Below, in pieces: positions 9,100-18,326 of a stretch of 64,000 bases of DNA. The stretch covers positions 1-64,000 of the forward strand of contig JAFQJA010000019.1 of NCBI GenBank assembly GCA_017397315.1. The letters are read 5' to 3'. A program made the translations under genes and the position numbers. Below the pieces are notes generated by a model. It was not told where the DNA came from. It saw nothing but the letters and a program-made list of their open reading frames with translations, and did not search any database. This stretch comes from Clostridia bacterium. Its GTDB lineage: Bacteria; Bacillota; Clostridia; Monoglobales; Firm-18. The first letter of the stretch is position 1; each line of letters starts with the position of its first letter.

Positions 9100-10276
9100 T
9101 GTTTTTTAAAACCTTTCCTAAAATTTCCATGCCTTGTACTATCTGTTCATCTGAAGCCATAGAGTAGTTTAGTCTGAACGCGGATGTTATTGCTGTCTGG
9201 TCTATCATTGCACTTGAACCAGGAACGATGGCTACATTGTTCTCAATAGCTTTTGCATTTAAAACTGCACTATTGCTACCGTCGTTTGCATCACACCACA
9301 AGAAAATTCCGCCTTCGGGGTTAGTGGCTGTAACATTGCCCGGGAAATATTCTTTTATACATTTTTTCATTAAGTCGCATTTTTTTCCGATATGCTGACA
9401 ACTCTTTTTGATGTGAGCATCCAAATCGTACTGTTTTATAAATTCGCTTATAATCATTTGTGAAATGACATTTGTGTGAACATCACTAACCTGCTTGCAC
9501 ACAACACACTTTTCTATTAATTCAGCATCAGCACAAAGGAAACCAACACGAAGTCCGGGAGCCATGATTTTCGAATATGATCCGGCATAAATTACTATGT
9601 TGTCTTTATCCATTGACTTTATTGTTGCGACAGGCTCTCCTTTAAATCTCAACTCACCGTAAGGATTGTCTTCTAAAATGAATACGCCGTGTTTTTTTGC
9701 AACTTCCAAAATTTGTTTTCTCTTTGCAAGAGACATTGTTCTTCCTGATGGGTTCTGGAAAGTAGGAATTGTATAAATAAACTTAATGTTATTATGTTGC
9801 TCCAAAATCTCATCTAATTTTTCTATGTTCATACCGTCTTCGTCCATCGGCACGCCGTATAATTGTGCGTTATATGAACGGAAACAGTTAAGTGCACCCA
9901 CGAAAGAAGGCACTTCACACGCCACGCCGTCGCCTTCGTTTAAAAGGGCTTTTGAAACAAGTTCAATTCCTTGCTGTCCGCCGGAAACCATAATAACATT
10001 ATCTTTTTCGTTGCCTGTGTTTTGTAATGCAAGGCGTTTTTTTGTCTGTTCTATAAGGGGTGCGTAACCCTCGGTAATACCATACTGCAACGCCGTTACC
10101 CCTTGGTTTAAAAAGATTTCTCTTGCAATTTCGGCAATTTCTTTATTGGGATAAAGTTCGGGGGATGGCATACCACCTGCAAATGAGATCATACCAGGCT
10201 TTGCAATTGCCTTAAATGATGCTCTTATTGCAGAACCCTGCAAATCTTTTACTCTATTTGAAAATTCTATATTCAT
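9092..10276 (-). CDS. PLP-dependent aminotransferase, 2-aminoadipate/MocR-like class I
   Basis: This is a 394-residue fold-type I aminotransferase without the GntR domain of true MocR regulators. Visible motifs are GGMPSPELYP (34-43), the LQYG substrate-loop motif (63-66), SGGQQGIEL, PTFQNPSG (171-178), the DNPYGEL loop and the PLP lysine in SYSKIMAPGLRVGF (Lys236). The LQYG and FQNPSG elements are those of the LysN/ARO8-like aminotransferases acting on 2-aminoadipate, aromatic or branched-chain amino acids; the substrate is not determinable. It is the promoter-proximal gene of the operon aminotransferase-trpS-wecA-wecB. Confidence 0.9.
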   Translation of the reverse strand: MNIEFSNRVKDLQGSAIRASFKAIAKPGMISFAGGMPSPELYPNKEIAEIAREIFLNQGVTALQYGITEGYAPLIEQTKKRLALQNTGNEKDNVIMVSGGQQGIELVSKALLNEGDGVACEVPSFVGALNCFRSYNAQLYGVPMDEDGMNIEKLDEILEQHNNIKFIYTIPTFQNPSGRTMSLAKRKQILEVAKKHGVFILEDNPYGELRFKGEPVATIKSMDKDNIVIYAGSYSKIMAPGLRVGFLCADAELIEKCVVCKQVSDVHTNVISQMIISEFIKQYDLDAHIKKSCQHIGKKCDLMKKCIKEYFPGNVTATNPEGGIFLWCDANDGSNSAVLNAKAIENNVAIVPGSSAMIDQTAITSAFRLNYSMASDEQIVQGMEILGKVLKNNG

Positions 10277-10312
10277 ACTTATACCCCTTTACGATAAAAA
10301 TACTTACATAAT

Positions 10313-10341
10313 ATTGTATCACAATAACCAATACTTGACAA
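10313..10341 (-). promoter_or_regulatory. Leftward promoter of the aminotransferase-trpS-wecA-wecB operon
   Basis: On the minus strand, TTGTCA (10341-10336), a 17-base spacer and TACAAT (10318-10313). The -35 box shares five of its six bases with the -35 of the rightward gltX promoter. Confidence 0.75.
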
Positions 10342-10363
10342 GATTAAAATTAAAATATATTAT
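10335..10363 (+). promoter_or_regulatory. Rightward promoter of the gltX operon
   Basis: Consensus -35 TTGACA (10335-10340), a 17-base AT-rich spacer and -10 TATTAT (10358-10363), about 35 bases before the gltX start. The -35 overlaps that of the divergent leftward operon. Confidence 0.85.
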
Positions 10364-10398
10364 ATATATGTATGTATTTTTAAAAGGAGAGAAGTTTA

Positions 10399-11844
10399 AT
10401 GCCAAAAATCAGAACAAGATTTGCACCCAGCCCGACAGGTTATATGCACATAGGCAATTTAAGAACTGCGTTATATGCTTATTTGCTTACAAAATCTATG
10501 GGAGGAGATTTTATATTAAGAATTGAAGATACAGACCAGGAAAGATATGTCGAAGGTGCCACTGATGTTATTTACAACACTCTTCGTGAAACAGGTCTAT
10601 TGTGGGACGAAGGTCCCGATATTGGCGGTGATTACGGCCCGTACATCCAAAGCGAGCGTAAAGATTTATATAAAAAATATGCTGAAATGTTGGTAGAACA
10701 GGGAAAGGCTTATTATTGTTTTTGCGACAAAGAAAGACTCGAACAGGTAAGACACGACTGCGAAGCACAGAAAATTCCGCCGAAGTATGACAGACATTGT
10801 CTGTCTTTGACGAAAGAAGAAATACAGGCAAAAATTGATGCAGGCGTGCCTTATGTAATAAGACAAAATATGCCACAAACAGGTACAACTTCTTTTGAAG
10901 ATGCTGTTTTCGGTACGATTACTGTTGAAAACATTACTTTGGACGACAATGTTCTTTTGAAATCTGACGGTATGCCTACTTACAACTTTGCAAATGTAAT
11001 AGACGACCATCTTATGGCTATCACTCATGTTATAAGAGGTAACGAGTATTTGTCATCAACCCCAAAATACAACTTGCTTTATGAAGCATTTGGATGGGAA
11101 ATTCCAAAATACATTCACTGTTCTCCTGTTATGAGAGACCACAGTCATAAACTTTCAAAACGAGACGGCGACGCGTCTTACGAAGATTTTATTAAAAAAG
11201 GCTATCTTAAAGAAGCAGTGCTTAACTATATTGCACTTTTGGGTTGGAGCCCACAGGGTGAGCAGGAAAAATTTACTTTGGAGCAGTTGGTAGAAGCATT
11301 TTCGGTTACAGGTATCAGTAAATCTCCTGCGATATTTGACGAGGCAAAACTTGCATGGTTAAACGGAGAATATTTAAGAGAATTAACACCTGTTGAGTTC
11401 TATGAAAAAGCATTACCGTTTATTGAACAGGCTGTTAAAAACCCTGCATACGACAAAAAGAAAATCAGCGAATTATTGCAAAAGAGAACTGAAAAACTGT
11501 CTGATATTCCCGAACAAATCGACTTTTTTGATGCCGTTCCCGAGTACAGCAACGAACTTTATCTTCATAAAAAAATGAAAACAAATGAAGAAAATTCAAA
11601 AACCTCGTTAATCGCGTTAAAAGAACTTTTGTCAAAACAGAATGACTGGACAGTTGACGGAATTCATGACAGCGTAATGGGATTGGTAGAACAGTTGGGA
11701 ATTAAAAATGGACAGATGTTATATCCCCTTCGAGTGGCGTTGTCGGGTAAAGCATTTACTCCCGGCGGAGGAATAGAACTTGCAGAAATTCTTGGCAAAG
11801 AAGAAACTTTAAAAAGAATTGACGAGGCAATATTAAAACTATGA
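10399..11844 (+). CDS. gltX: Glutamyl-tRNA synthetase
   Basis: GltX charges tRNA-Glu, and in many Firmicutes without GlnRS also tRNA-Gln for later amidation. The 481-residue protein has the HIGH-like signature (HIGN, 17-20), RIEDTD (41-46) and KLSKR (251-255). Cysteines at 107, 109, 121 and 134 could form the zinc-binding insertion. The start ATG 10399 follows GGAGAG. The stop overlaps the following nucleoside hydrolase start as ATGA, indicating coupling. Whether it is discriminating cannot be judged here; gatCAB is not in the window. Confidence 0.97.
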   Translation: MPKIRTRFAPSPTGYMHIGNLRTALYAYLLTKSMGGDFILRIEDTDQERYVEGATDVIYNTLRETGLLWDEGPDIGGDYGPYIQSERKDLYKKYAEMLVEQGKAYYCFCDKERLEQVRHDCEAQKIPPKYDRHCLSLTKEEIQAKIDAGVPYVIRQNMPQTGTTSFEDAVFGTITVENITLDDNVLLKSDGMPTYNFANVIDDHLMAITHVIRGNEYLSSTPKYNLLYEAFGWEIPKYIHCSPVMRDHSHKLSKRDGDASYEDFIKKGYLKEAVLNYIALLGWSPQGEQEKFTLEQLVEAFSVTGISKSPAIFDEAKLAWLNGEYLRELTPVEFYEKALPFIEQAVKNPAYDKKKISELLQKRTEKLSDIPEQIDFFDAVPEYSNELYLHKKMKTNEENSKTSLIALKELLSKQNDWTVDGIHDSVMGLVEQLGIKNGQMLYPLRVALSGKAFTPGGGIELAEILGKEETLKRIDEAILKL

Positions 11845-12737
11845 AAAACTTACCCGTAATTATTGATACTGACCCCGGAACAGACGACGCAGTTGCATTG
11901 TTTGTTGCAAAAGCCTTAAATATTAATGTCGACACCGTTGTAAGCGTTTGCGGTAATGTAAATGGCAGTTATACTCACAAAAATGTTGTTGATTTAAACA
12001 GTTTTCTGTCTCTTAATGCCAATGTGTTAAAGGGTGCCGACCAGCCTTTGTCTGGTAACGGATTTACGGCAGAGGAGGTTCACGGAGAAAACGGAATAGG
12101 CGGTGTAATTCTGCCTTTGGCTAAAGACAATGCGGGAAATATTGAAGAACTGCACCACACCTTGAAAAGGCTTAAAAGAGCAGATGTAATTACTTTGGGA
12201 CCATTAACAAATATTGCTTATATTCTGAAAGAACATCCTGAAGTGAAGGCAAATATAAATAGTCTGACTATAATGGGCGGTGGGTTTGAAATTTCAAACA
12301 TACCAAACAATGCGGAGTTTAATTTTGGTTGTGATCCGGAGGCAATCAGGACGGTTTTATGTTCGGATATTGACATAACAATCGTTCCTCTTGATGTTAC
12401 ACATAAGATATATTTATCAAAAGAAGAAATAAAAGATATATGCGGTTTTGAAATTGATAAAACAGATAGTTCTGTTTATGGAGTAATATCTGAAATAATG
12501 TACTATAATTACAAAACTTCAATTGCAAAAAATGACAAAGGAGCATTAATTCACGACGCTACCGCCGTTCTGGCTTACTTGTTTCCCGAATATTTTGAAG
12601 GGGTTTACGGCGATATTTTTGTTGACGAATTCGGTGCAACAACTTTTAAATCGGACGGGAACATTAAAGTATTATTTGATGTTGAGCGAGATTTGGTTAT
12701 GGAAAAATTGAAAAAATGTTTTACGAAAGGATACTAG
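11841..12737 (+). CDS. Inosine/uridine-preferring nucleoside hydrolase family protein
   Basis: Enzymes of this family hydrolyse the N-glycosidic bond of ribonucleosides for salvage. The 298-residue product has the calcium/ribose-binding signature [13 protein letters not shown] at its N-terminus, NADGE-loop equivalents around VHGENG, the segment LDVTHK and the C-terminal [10 protein letters not shown] carrying the last calcium-ligand aspartate. The start ATG overlaps the gltX stop by 4 bases. Base preference (purine, pyrimidine or both) cannot be told from the sequence. The adjacent ABC-F gene starts directly after its TAG. Confidence 0.92.
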   Translation: MKNLPVIIDTDPGTDDAVALFVAKALNINVDTVVSVCGNVNGSYTHKNVVDLNSFLSLNANVLKGADQPLSGNGFTAEEVHGENGIGGVILPLAKDNAGNIEELHHTLKRLKRADVITLGPLTNIAYILKEHPEVKANINSLTIMGGGFEISNIPNNAEFNFGCDPEAIRTVLCSDIDITIVPLDVTHKIYLSKEEIKDICGFEIDKTDSSVYGVISEIMYYNYKTSIAKNDKGALIHDATAVLAYLFPEYFEGVYGDIFVDEFGATTFKSDGNIKVLFDVERDLVMEKLKKCFTKGY

Positions 12738-14642
12738 ATGATGCTTATAAATTGCTCAAACATTTCTAAAATGTATGGCACTGAAACAGTAATAGCACCA
12801 TCATCTTTTGCAGTAAATGACGGAGATAAAATTGGTCTTGTCGGCGTAAACGGTGCCGGTAAGACCACTCTTTTTAAGATGCTTTTAGGTGAACTGTCTT
12901 GCGACAGCGGTGAGATTTACAAGTCCAACAATCTTAAAATTAAATATCTAGAGCAATATGTAAGTTATAATTCCAACAAAACTATTATTGGAATTATAAC
13001 AGACGCCTTTTCGCAGGTGGTGGAAGTTGAAAAACAGCTAAATGACATAACAAAAGAAATGGAAATACATGCCGACGATAAAACAATACAATTGCATCAC
13101 GAATTGAGCGAGAAATATGAAGAACTGGGCGGGTTTACATATAAAAGCAGAATAAAATCAACCCTTTTAGGTCTTGGCTTTTCAGAAAACGATTTCAATA
13201 AAAATTTCTCTGACCTGAGCGGTGGACAAAAAACAAGAGTAATGCTTTGCAAAATATTGCTTGACAAAGCAGATTTGTTGCTTCTTGACGAGCCTACAAA
13301 TCATCTGGACCTAAAAAGCATTGCATGGCTGGAAGACTTTTTAACTGACTATAAAGGCAGTTTTGTTGTTATATCCCACGACAGATACTTTTTAGACAAA
13401 GTAACAAATAAAACGGCAGAAATAGATAACGGAAAAATAATCACATACAACGGCAACTACTCAAGATATACAGTGCAAAAAGAAGAAAGAGAAAAAACTC
13501 TTGAACGGAAATATAAAAAACAAACAGACGAAATTGCAAAACTTGAGGGAATAATAAAACAACAAAAACAATGGAACAGAGAAAAAAATATAAAGACTGC
13601 CGAAAGTAAACAAAAAGCCATAGACAGAATTAAAGAAGATATGGAAACACCTCAGTCGGCTTTGCAGGCTGTTCATTTCTCATTTAAAAGGGCAGAAAGT
13701 TGCGGTAATGAAATTCTGGTTTGCAAAGACTTAAAAATGGGCTTTGATGGAAAAGTACTGTTTGAAGAAGGTAATATTTTTATAAAAAAACAGGACAGAG
13801 TATTTGTAACAGGTGATAACGGAAGCGGAAAAACTACACTTTTAAAAATAATTAATGGTGAATTGACCCCGCTTGAGGGTGAATTCAAACTGGGCAGTAA
13901 TGTGAAAATCGGGTATTTTGATCAGAGCCAAAAATGCTTAAATCTTGGCAAAACTGTGTTTTCACAAATTAGTGATGATTTTCCATCTATGACCAATACC
14001 GAAATAAGAAACGCACTGGCATCATTTTTGTTTAAAGGAGATGATGTGTTTAAATATATTTCCGATTTAAGCGGTGGCGAACGAGCAAGGGTGGCACTTT
14101 TGAAATTACTCCTTTGCAGTGCGAATTTATTAATTCTTGATGAGCCTACTAATCATCTGGATATACAATCAAGAGAGGCTTTGGAAAAGGCACTGCAAGA
14201 TTATGATGGTACAATTTTGGCGGTATCTCACGATAGATATTTTATGGACAAATTATCTACAAAAATATACAACATATCGAACAAACAGATAAAAGAATAT
14301 GCTTATGGATATAAATATTTTGAACAACAAATTAATAATTACAGCAAGCGAGTTAGTCGACAGAAAGCAGAGGCGGTGTTGTCTTACAAATTAAAGAAAA
14401 AGGCAGAGGCCGAAAAAAGAAAACTTGAAAGTTTGATTACTAAAACGGAACAGGAGATTGCTTTGGCGGAAGAAAAAATTGAGGATTTAAAACGACAGCT
14501 TATGCTTCCTGAAGTTGCGGTTGATTATTTAAAAGCTACTGAAATTACTGATGAAATTGAAAAACTCGATTGCGTTCTTACTGAACATTATGAAAAGTGG
14601 GAACAGTACACTGTGCAGTTTTCGACTTTAAATGATATGTAG
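12738..14642 (+). CDS. ABC-F family ATPase (ribosome-associated, Uup/antibiotic-resistance type)
   Basis: This is a soluble duplicated ABC ATPase of 634 residues without membrane segments. It has Walker A GVNGAGKTT (about 35-43) and GDNGSGKTT (about 359-367), two LSGGQ-like signatures (LSGGQK and LSGGER) and two LLLDEPTNHLD-type Walker B motifs, the ABC-F hallmark. A charged linker joins the halves and a coiled-coil C-terminus (about 530-634) follows. ABC-F proteins bind the ribosomal E site and rescue stalled or drug-bound ribosomes; which substrate applies is unknown. ATG 12738 and ATG 12741 are both possible starts behind AAAGGA. It is the last gene of the gltX run. Confidence 0.93.
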   Translation: MMLINCSNISKMYGTETVIAPSSFAVNDGDKIGLVGVNGAGKTTLFKMLLGELSCDSGEIYKSNNLKIKYLEQYVSYNSNKTIIGIITDAFSQVVEVEKQLNDITKEMEIHADDKTIQLHHELSEKYEELGGFTYKSRIKSTLLGLGFSENDFNKNFSDLSGGQKTRVMLCKILLDKADLLLLDEPTNHLDLKSIAWLEDFLTDYKGSFVVISHDRYFLDKVTNKTAEIDNGKIITYNGNYSRYTVQKEEREKTLERKYKKQTDEIAKLEGIIKQQKQWNREKNIKTAESKQKAIDRIKEDMETPQSALQAVHFSFKRAESCGNEILVCKDLKMGFDGKVLFEEGNIFIKKQDRVFVTGDNGSGKTTLLKIINGELTPLEGEFKLGSNVKIGYFDQSQKCLNLGKTVFSQISDDFPSMTNTEIRNALASFLFKGDDVFKYISDLSGGERARVALLKLLLCSANLLILDEPTNHLDIQSREALEKALQDYDGTILAVSHDRYFMDKLSTKIYNISNKQIKEYAYGYKYFEQQINNYSKRVSRQKAEAVLSYKLKKKAEAEKRKLESLITKTEQEIALAEEKIEDLKRQLMLPEVAVDYLKATEITDEIEKLDCVLTEHYEKWEQYTVQFSTLNDM

Positions 14643-14654
14643 TTTTTATAAAAT

Positions 14655-14683
14655 TTGACAAATAAACTGTTATGGTGTAAAAT
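14655..14683 (+). promoter_or_regulatory. Promoter of citrate synthase
   Basis: TTGACA (14655-14660), a 17-base spacer and TAAAAT (14678-14683), lying 12 bases after the ABC-F stop and 30 bases before the citrate synthase ATG. Confidence 0.85.
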
Positions 14684-14712
14684 TACTTATCAATACTTTA
14701 TGTGGAGGAATT

Positions 14713-16062
14713 ATGGTAAAGTTAGATAGTTTATTAAATGAATATGCTACAATGCGTAAAGACAATGTTAATATAGAGGCTGATTATTACAGCAGATATG
14801 ATGTTAAACGCGGATTGCGAAATAAAAACGGAACAGGTGTTTTAGTTGGGTTAACATCAATCGGCGATGTTCACGGTTACATTATTGACGAAAACGAAAA
14901 AGTCAATGTAGAAGGTAAATTGAGATTTCGCGGTGTTGATGTTTTTGATTTGGTTGAAGCATGTGAAAAAGAGGACAGATTTGGCTTTGAAGAAACAGCA
15001 TTTTTATTGTTGTTTGGTAATTTGCCAACGAAACAGCAACTAAAGGATTTTTGTGAGGCACTGTCCCAACTTCGTGAACTGCCTGACAACTTCACTGAAG
15101 ACTCAATCCTTAAGTTTCCAAGCAATGATGTTATGAATAAACTTGCTCGTTCTGTTTTGACTTTGTATTCTGAAGACGATAAAGCGGGAGATACATCTTA
15201 TGAAAATGTAATCAGACAGTCGATGGAATTGATTGCCCGTTTCCCAATAATTATTGCTCAGGCGTATCAAACCAAGAAACATTATTTTGACGGCAAAAGT
15301 TTATTTTTACATAAAAGTAAAAGCGATTATTCTACTGCGGAGAATTTCCTGCATATATTAAGAGCCGACAATAAGTTTACTCACGAGGAAGCAAGACTTC
15401 TTGATTTATGTTTAATACTTCACGCTGAACACGGAGGAGGTAACAACTCTGCGTTTACCACTCATGTTGTGTCGTCTTCCGGAACAGACACATATTCCGT
15501 TGTTGCGGCTGCAGTATGCTCGTTAAAAGGACCAAAACACGGTGGTGCCAACCATAAGGTAATGGCAATGATGAACGAAATTAAACAAAATGTAAAAGAC
15601 TGGAAAGACAGCGAAGAAGTGTCTGCGTACCTGATGAAAATTCTTAATAAAGAAGCGTTTGATAAAACGGGGTTGATTTACGGAATGGGCCATGCGGTAT
15701 ATACCATATCAGACCCAAGGGCTGTACTGCTTAAGAGAAATGCGAAACGGCTGGCACTCGAAAAGAACGCTATGGCAGAATTCGAATTATATAGTCTTGT
15801 TGAAGAGTTGTCTCCCGCTTTGTTTTGCCAACACAAAGGGGTAGATAGACCGATATGTGCAAATGTAGACTTGTACAGCGGGTTCGTTTATTCGATGCTT
15901 AACATATCTGAAGAATTATATACTCCTCTTTTTGCAATGGCTAGGATTGTTGGCTGGTGTGCTCATCATATTGAGGAAATTACATACGGTGGCAAGATAA
16001 TAAGACCTGCATACAAAAGTGTTGCAAAGAAAGTTAATTATTGTCCTATTATAGAGAGATAA
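14713..16062 (+). CDS. gltA: Citrate synthase (Si-type)
   Basis: The enzyme condenses oxaloacetate and acetyl-CoA to citrate, here probably for the oxidative branch leading to glutamate. The 449-residue product has the family core. One catalytic His is in LHAEHGGGNNS, CoA-binding residues are around GPKHGGANHKV, and the second His is in the IYGMGHAVYTISDPRA signature. An N-terminal extension of about 70 residues precedes the core, as seen in clostridial citrate synthases. GGAGG precedes ATG 14713. It stands alone behind its own promoter, with no aconitase or isocitrate dehydrogenase in view. Confidence 0.95.
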   Translation: MVKLDSLLNEYATMRKDNVNIEADYYSRYDVKRGLRNKNGTGVLVGLTSIGDVHGYIIDENEKVNVEGKLRFRGVDVFDLVEACEKEDRFGFEETAFLLLFGNLPTKQQLKDFCEALSQLRELPDNFTEDSILKFPSNDVMNKLARSVLTLYSEDDKAGDTSYENVIRQSMELIARFPIIIAQAYQTKKHYFDGKSLFLHKSKSDYSTAENFLHILRADNKFTHEEARLLDLCLILHAEHGGGNNSAFTTHVVSSSGTDTYSVVAAAVCSLKGPKHGGANHKVMAMMNEIKQNVKDWKDSEEVSAYLMKILNKEAFDKTGLIYGMGHAVYTISDPRAVLLKRNAKRLALEKNAMAEFELYSLVEELSPALFCQHKGVDRPICANVDLYSGFVYSMLNISEELYTPLFAMARIVGWCAHHIEEITYGGKIIRPAYKSVAKKVNYCPIIER

Positions 16063-16152
16063 CGGCGTTTTTATGCCAAAAACCATTTGTGCAAATTTAA
16101 CATAAAAACCTTGCAACATTGTGCATTTTTTTGATAGAAATTACTATGAATT

Positions 16153-16180
16153 TTGCTCAAAATATGAAATAATATAAAAT
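16153..16180 (+). promoter_or_regulatory. Probable promoter of the EF-G paralogue
   Basis: TTGCTC (16153-16158), 16 bases, TAAAAT (16175-16180), about 40 bases before the start. The -35 is only a partial match to consensus. Confidence 0.5.
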
Positions 16181-16221
16181 AGATAGTGCGTTTTTGCACA
16201 AGAACAGGAGGACAATAGTTT

Positions 16222-18276
16222 ATGAGACAATTTGGAATTGACGACATAAGAAATGTTGGTATTTTAGGACACGGCGGGGCAGGTAAAACTTCTCTTGCTG
16301 AAGCAATTTTTAAATTTGCGGGTGTATCTGACAGATTTGGCAAAGTTGCTGATGGTACAACTGTTACTGATTATGACCCGGAGGAAATTAAACGCAAAAT
16401 TTCCATTAACTCAGCCATTGCTTCTTTTGAATATAATGATACAAAAATTAATATTATAGATACTCCCGGATTTTTTGATTTCGTAGGTGAAATTGTCCAG
16501 TCGGTAAGGGTAATTGATTCGGCAGTAATAGTACTTAGCGGTAAATCAGGTGTTACGGTTGGCGCAGAAAAATCATGGGATTATTGCGTAGAAAGAAACA
16601 TTCCGAAAATTATGTTTATCAACAAAATGGATGACGAACACGCTGATTTCCACAAGGTTATGGAACAGTTAAGAGAGAAATTTGGAAAGACAGTTGTGCC
16701 TTTCCAAGTGCCTATTATTGAAAATTACAAGATGCTTGGATTTGTTGATGTAATAAGCATGAAAGCAAAATATTTTCAGGACGGACCACTTAGAGAGGAA
16801 GAAATACCTGCTCAGATGATGCCTGAAATCGAGCCAATTCGTGAAATGATTATTGAGTCGGCGGTAGAAACCAGCGAAGAATTAATGGAGAGATTTTTCG
16901 AGGGCGACACATTTACTGTTGACGAAATTAAAAAAGCGGTTAAAGCGGGCGTAAGAGAGGCTACACTTGTTCCTGTTCTTTGCGGTAGTGCTTTAACAAA
17001 CAGAGGTCTTGGTGTTTTGCTTGATTCTATTCTTAAATATTTACCTGCACCAAGTGATGCTAAGTCCGAAATCACAAAATCAGGTGATGAAATTGTTTGC
17101 GACAAGAACGCTCCGTTTTCAGCCCTCGTATTTAAGACTGTAGCAGACCCGTTTGTAGGAAAACTTTCTTACTTCAAAGTATGTTCGGGTGAAATCAAAG
17201 CGGATTCAACTGTTTATAACTCATCTATTAAAGCAAACGAAAAAATCGGTAAATTATATTTTACTTTTGGCAAGAAACAGTCAGACACCTCTGTTATTAC
17301 TGCGGGAGACATAGGTGCGGTTGCAAAGCTTGCTGGCACAAAAACAGGTCATACCCTTTGCGCTGTGGGTTCTGACATTGAGATAGAAGGAATTGAGTTC
17401 CCTGTCGCTAACCTTTCGTTGGCAATTGTTCCAAAGGCTAAAGGCGATGAAGAAAAAATCAGTTCAGGTCTTCAAAAACTTTGTGATGAAGATTTGACAA
17501 TAAAAATTGGCAACAACACCGAAACTCATGAAATGATTATATCAGGTGTGGGCGAAATGCATCTTGATGTTATAGTAAGCAAATTACAGTCTAAATTTGG
17601 TGTAGGCGTAGATTTGAAAGAGCCTAAAGTTCCTTACAGAGAAGCAATCCGTAAAAAAGTCAAAGTAGAAGGAAAACACAAAAAACAATCTGGCGGACAC
17701 GGTCAGTTTGGTCATGTCTGGATTGAGTTTGAACCGGGAGAAACAGAAGAACTTACATTTGAAGAAAAAATATTTGGCGGTGCAGTTCCCAAAAACTATT
17801 TCCCTGCAGTTGAAAAAGGTTTGCAGGAATGTATTTTACACGGCGTACTGGCCGGATATCCTGTTGTTAATTTAAAAGCAACACTGGTTGACGGTTCGTA
17901 CCACCCTGTTGATTCATCTGAAATGGCGTTTAAAGTTGCGGCATCGTTGGCATATAAAAAAGGTATGGAGGAAGCTTCTCCAATGCTTTTAGAACCTATC
18001 GGTCATCTTGAGGTATTAGTTCCTTCGGAAGTTATGGGCGATATTATCGGCGACATTAACAAACGCCGAGGCAGAGTTCTTAATATGGAGCCTTATGATA
18101 AGAAAAATCAAAAAGTTACTGCAGAAGTGCCGCTTAGCGAAGTGCATAAATATGCGACAGATTTGCGTTCTATGACACAGGGCAGAGGTTCTTTCACAAT
18201 TGAGTTTGAAAGATATGAAGAAGCACCCGCACAGATTGCGGAAAAAATTATAGAAAGCAGTAAAAAAGAACAGTAA
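16222..18276 (+). CDS. Elongation factor G-like translational GTPase (EF-G2 paralogue)
   Basis: The 684-residue protein has the EF-G domain order. The GTPase domain has G1 GHGGAGKT (17-24), G3 DTPGFFDF and G4 NKMD. Domains II and III follow, then a domain IV with GGHGQFGHVWIEF and YFPAVEKGLQE, and domain V with EPIGHLEVLVP. Canonical EF-G has AHIDAGKT at G1 and usually lies in the str operon. This copy has GHGGAGKT and stands alone, as do the EF-G2-like proteins of Clostridia and Thermotoga. Its role (ribosome recycling, stress translation or other) is not established by sequence. The start ATG follows AGGAGGACA. A strong bidirectional terminator follows the gene. Confidence 0.9.
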   Translation: MRQFGIDDIRNVGILGHGGAGKTSLAEAIFKFAGVSDRFGKVADGTTVTDYDPEEIKRKISINSAIASFEYNDTKINIIDTPGFFDFVGEIVQSVRVIDSAVIVLSGKSGVTVGAEKSWDYCVERNIPKIMFINKMDDEHADFHKVMEQLREKFGKTVVPFQVPIIENYKMLGFVDVISMKAKYFQDGPLREEEIPAQMMPEIEPIREMIIESAVETSEELMERFFEGDTFTVDEIKKAVKAGVREATLVPVLCGSALTNRGLGVLLDSILKYLPAPSDAKSEITKSGDEIVCDKNAPFSALVFKTVADPFVGKLSYFKVCSGEIKADSTVYNSSIKANEKIGKLYFTFGKKQSDTSVITAGDIGAVAKLAGTKTGHTLCAVGSDIEIEGIEFPVANLSLAIVPKAKGDEEKISSGLQKLCDEDLTIKIGNNTETHEMIISGVGEMHLDVIVSKLQSKFGVGVDLKEPKVPYREAIRKKVKVEGKHKKQSGGHGQFGHVWIEFEPGETEELTFEEKIFGGAVPKNYFPAVEKGLQECILHGVLAGYPVVNLKATLVDGSYHPVDSSEMAFKVAASLAYKKGMEEASPMLLEPIGHLEVLVPSEVMGDIIGDINKRRGRVLNMEPYDKKNQKVTAEVPLSEVHKYATDLRSMTQGRGSFTIEFERYEEAPAQIAEKIIESSKKEQ

Positions 18277-18285
18277 AAAAATAAT

Positions 18286-18317
18286 AAACCCCGTAGCACA
18301 AGTGCTACGGGGTTTTT
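18286..18317. terminator. Bidirectional terminator between the EF-G paralogue and the yihY-like gene
   Basis: A perfect 14-bp stem (18286-18299 with 18302-18315) has a 2-base loop and A/T runs on both sides. It serves the convergent genes. Confidence 0.93.
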
Positions 18318-18326
18318 GTTATTCTT

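Noticed and set aside
10568-11028. Antisense ORFs across gltX, and similar ones across carB, recD2, polC, aroA and others
   Set aside because: They mirror codon bias of the sense genes, lack ribosome sites and have no recognisable domains.
16063-16140. Terminator after citrate synthase
   Set aside because: Short GGC/GCC and TGCA/TGCA pairings near T runs are too weak to call; no stem above 5 bp was found.
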